Origin: an uncultured Actinomycetes bacterium
GTDB taxonomy: Bacteria > Actinomycetota > Actinomycetes > S36-B12 > UBA5976
Length of the DNA stretch: 15,670 bases
Assembly: GCA_937896305.1 (NCBI GenBank)
Contig: CALBND010000190.1
Span: 1 to 15,670 of the forward strand
Direction of reading: 5' to 3'
The notes beneath the pieces are model-generated. The model saw nothing but the letters and a program-made list of their open reading frames with translations. It made no database searches and was not told the DNA's origin. Both the position numbers and the translations under genes were made by a program. Positions 14,182-15,670 of this stretch are shown one piece after another. How positions within the stretch are numbered: position 1 is the stretch's first letter; each line of letters begins with the position of its first letter.

Positions 14182-14594
14182 TGACAAATCAAAAAGGTAC
14201 AATTCTTTTAGTATTTGTTGGATTAGTTAGCTTGGTGTTAAGTTCGTTTGTGCTGGCTTTAAACGTATATACAGTCGTGAGTGCCAAACAGTACTTATCG
14301 CAACTAACCGATCAAGCAGCACTGCGTGGAAGTTTAGAAATTAGAGATGAAAGTTATTATTCAGGCAATCTTCTCACTGCCCTTGAATTAGATGGAGCGA
14401 AGGCGCAAAAAGTCATACATGAATATCTTAACAATTCAAATATAAAAACTGAAATAAAAAATATTTCAGTCTCCACGAATGGAAACTCGATAAAAGTGAG
14501 TATCCAGAGATCAGTCAATTTACCTTTTGGTCTATGGGCTAATCCAATAACGATTTCTGCCAGCGCTACGGCAATACTGCAGGTTGAAGCCTGA
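14178..14594 (+). CDS. TadG/Rv3654c-like Tad-cluster protein
   Basis: 138 residues. QKGTILLVFVGLVSLVLSSFVLALNV (5-30) is the N-terminal helix with a Gly7 processing-like site but no Glu at plus five, as in the Rv3654c type. LTDQAALRGS (43-52) matches the conserved Asp-x-Ala-Ala-Leu segment after the TadG helix. The C-terminus NLPFGLWANPITISASATA (114-132) is the typical TadE/TadG ending. The start overlaps the previous stop by 4 bases (ATGA). It is the last gene of the cluster; prfB follows 33 bp later with no hairpin terminator between. Confidence 0.8.
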   Translation: MMTNQKGTILLVFVGLVSLVLSSFVLALNVYTVVSAKQYLSQLTDQAALRGSLEIRDESYYSGNLLTALELDGAKAQKVIHEYLNNSNIKTEIKNISVSTNGNSIKVSIQRSVNLPFGLWANPITISASATAILQVEA

Positions 14595-14627
14595 GAAATA
14601 TGTAATAATCAATAGGATTTAACCATC

Positions 14628-15670
14628 ATGACTGAGGAATTAAGCCAGGAATTAAATGAATTAGCTGCAACTATTTCTACGATTGAAAAAGTTTTAAATA
14701 TAGAGTCAATGAAATCTGAAATTATAGAACTAGAAGTTGAAGCCTCAAAACCTAGTTTATGGGATGACCCAACCCAGGCCCAAAAAATAACCACAAGACT
14801 CTCTTATTTACAAAATGAATTGAAAAAAATTATTTCCCTTCGACAGAAATTAGATGACTTATCTGTATTAATTGATTTAGCCAACGAAGAATCAGATGAA
14901 GCAACTCTTATAGAGGCCAAACGTGAAATTGAATTAATCACTCCCTTGGTTCGGGAAATGGAAGTCAGAACTTTGTTGTCAGGTGAATATGACGCCAGAG
15001 AAGCATTAGTGACTGTCAGGTCGGAAGCGGGCGGAGTAGATGCAGCTGACTGGGCCGAAATGTTATTGAGAATGTATTTGAGATATTGCGAAAGACAAAA
15101 TTGGAAAACCGATGTTTATGAAACTTCTTACGCCGAAGAGGCAGGAATTAAGTCAGCAACTTTTGCAGTTCATGCACCATATGCATATGGAATACTTTCT
15201 GTAGAGCAAGGAACACATCGGTTAGTAAGAATTTCTCCTTTTGATTCTCAAAGTAGAAGGCACACAAGTTTTGCTGGTGTTGAAGTAGTTCCAGTAGTTG
15301 ATCAAAGTGATCACATAACTATTTCTGAAGATGAAATTAGAGTTGATGTTTATAGATCATCGGGCCCAGGAGGTCAAGGTGTAAATACAACAGATTCAGC
15401 TGTTCGCATTACACATATTCCAACTGGAATTGTTGTATCATGTCAAAACGAAAGAAGTCAATTACAAAACAAAGCAACTGCTATGGCAGTTTTACAATCT
15501 AAACTTCTTGAAAGAAAACGTCAAGAAGAACAAGCGAAAATTGATGCTTTAAAAAATTCCACAACTGGGTCTTGGGGTAATCAAATGCGCTCCTATGTTT
15601 TGGCCCCGTATCAGTTGGTTAAAGATTTGAGAACTGAATTTGAAACAGGAAATCCATCAGCTGTTTTAGA
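14628..15670 (+). CDS. prfB: Peptide chain release factor 2 (partial, 3' end outside window)
   Basis: Recognises UGA and UAA stop codons and releases the finished protein from the ribosome. 347 codons are visible of a usual 365-370, so about 20 are missing at the right edge. The RF2-specific anticodon tripeptide SPF is at 203-205, distinguishing it from RF1, and the catalytic GGQ is at 248-250 (SSGPGGQGVNTTDSAV). The frame is continuous from ATG, without the in-frame UGA near codon 25 that marks the +1 programmed frameshift of many bacteria. AGGA lies 10 bases upstream of the start. In many actinobacteria ftsE, ftsX and smpB follow, which the window cannot show. Confidence 0.97.
   Translation, partial: MTEELSQELNELAATISTIEKVLNIESMKSEIIELEVEASKPSLWDDPTQAQKITTRLSYLQNELKKIISLRQKLDDLSVLIDLANEESDEATLIEAKREIELITPLVREMEVRTLLSGEYDAREALVTVRSEAGGVDAADWAEMLLRMYLRYCERQNWKTDVYETSYAEEAGIKSATFAVHAPYAYGILSVEQGTHRLVRISPFDSQSRRHTSFAGVEVVPVVDQSDHITISEDEIRVDVYRSSGPGGQGVNTTDSAVRITHIPTGIVVSCQNERSQLQNKATAMAVLQSKLLERKRQEEQAKIDALKNSTTGSWGNQMRSYVLAPYQLVKDLRTEFETGNPSAVL

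Noticed and set aside
1..15670. CRISPR array, tRNA, rRNA, insertion sequence, prophage or attachment site
   Set aside because: No regularly spaced repeats, RNA-gene cores, transposase, integrase or flanking terminal repeats were seen on either strand.

Overview
The window is chromosomal DNA from an AT-rich, gene-dense actinobacterium, probably a streamlined freshwater or marine type such as the acI/Nanopelagicales group (lineage inferred, not proven). The diagnostic genes are actinobacterial: a WhiB1-type Fe-S regulator, a PdtaS-type histidine kinase, the fused E2-E1 enzyme Kgd, nickel superoxide dismutase with its own protease, and a compact Tad pilus cluster of the mycobacterial Rv3659c-Rv3654c type. 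Spacers are short and many genes overlap. No rRNA, tRNA, CRISPR array, insertion sequence or phage gene was seen.

Region 1 (3-4066): aroA (minus) is divergent from an SRAP-domain DNA-repair protein. The SRAP gene is followed by pdtaS, which converges on whiB1. The same four genes lie near each other in Mycobacterium tuberculosis (Rv3227, Rv3226c, Rv3220c, Rv3219), so this is a condensed ancestral neighbourhood. The 309-base whiB1 upstream region (3758-4066) holds two 16-bp CRP-like palindromes, one overlapping a candidate -35 element, plus a weak candidate promoter for the next gene.

Region 2 (4067-5263): an unrecognised four-helix membrane protein ends in a 13-bp hairpin shared with convergent sodN. 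SodN (Ni-SOD precursor) and SodX (the protease predicted to expose its N-terminal nickel hook) are divergent neighbours with a 69-bp gap.

Region 3 (5249-10744): kgd (2-oxoglutarate decarboxylase/dehydrogenase, TCA cycle) and a threonine-aldolase-like PLP enzyme form a minus-strand pair. A short-chain dehydrogenase is divergent from kgd. Its likely start codon sits in the loop of an inverted repeat.

Region 4 (10825-14594): a seven-gene Tad pilus/secretion cluster runs on the plus strand: ATPase (TadA), two membrane platform proteins (TadB, TadC), a small Flp-like pilin candidate, two TadE-like pseudopilins and a TadG/Rv3654c-like protein. Most genes overlap, which suggests one translationally coupled operon. 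No prepilin peptidase, TadZ or outer-membrane component is present in the window. The pilin candidate and the first TadE lack the usual Glu five residues after the processing glycine.

Region 5 (14628-15670): prfB (release factor 2), cut by the window end, reads through in one frame with no programmed frameshift site.

Most of the window is ordinary core genome. I found no clearly new system. The best leads are the whiB1 control region, the WhiB1 protein without a basic tail, and the atypical pilins of the Tad cluster.
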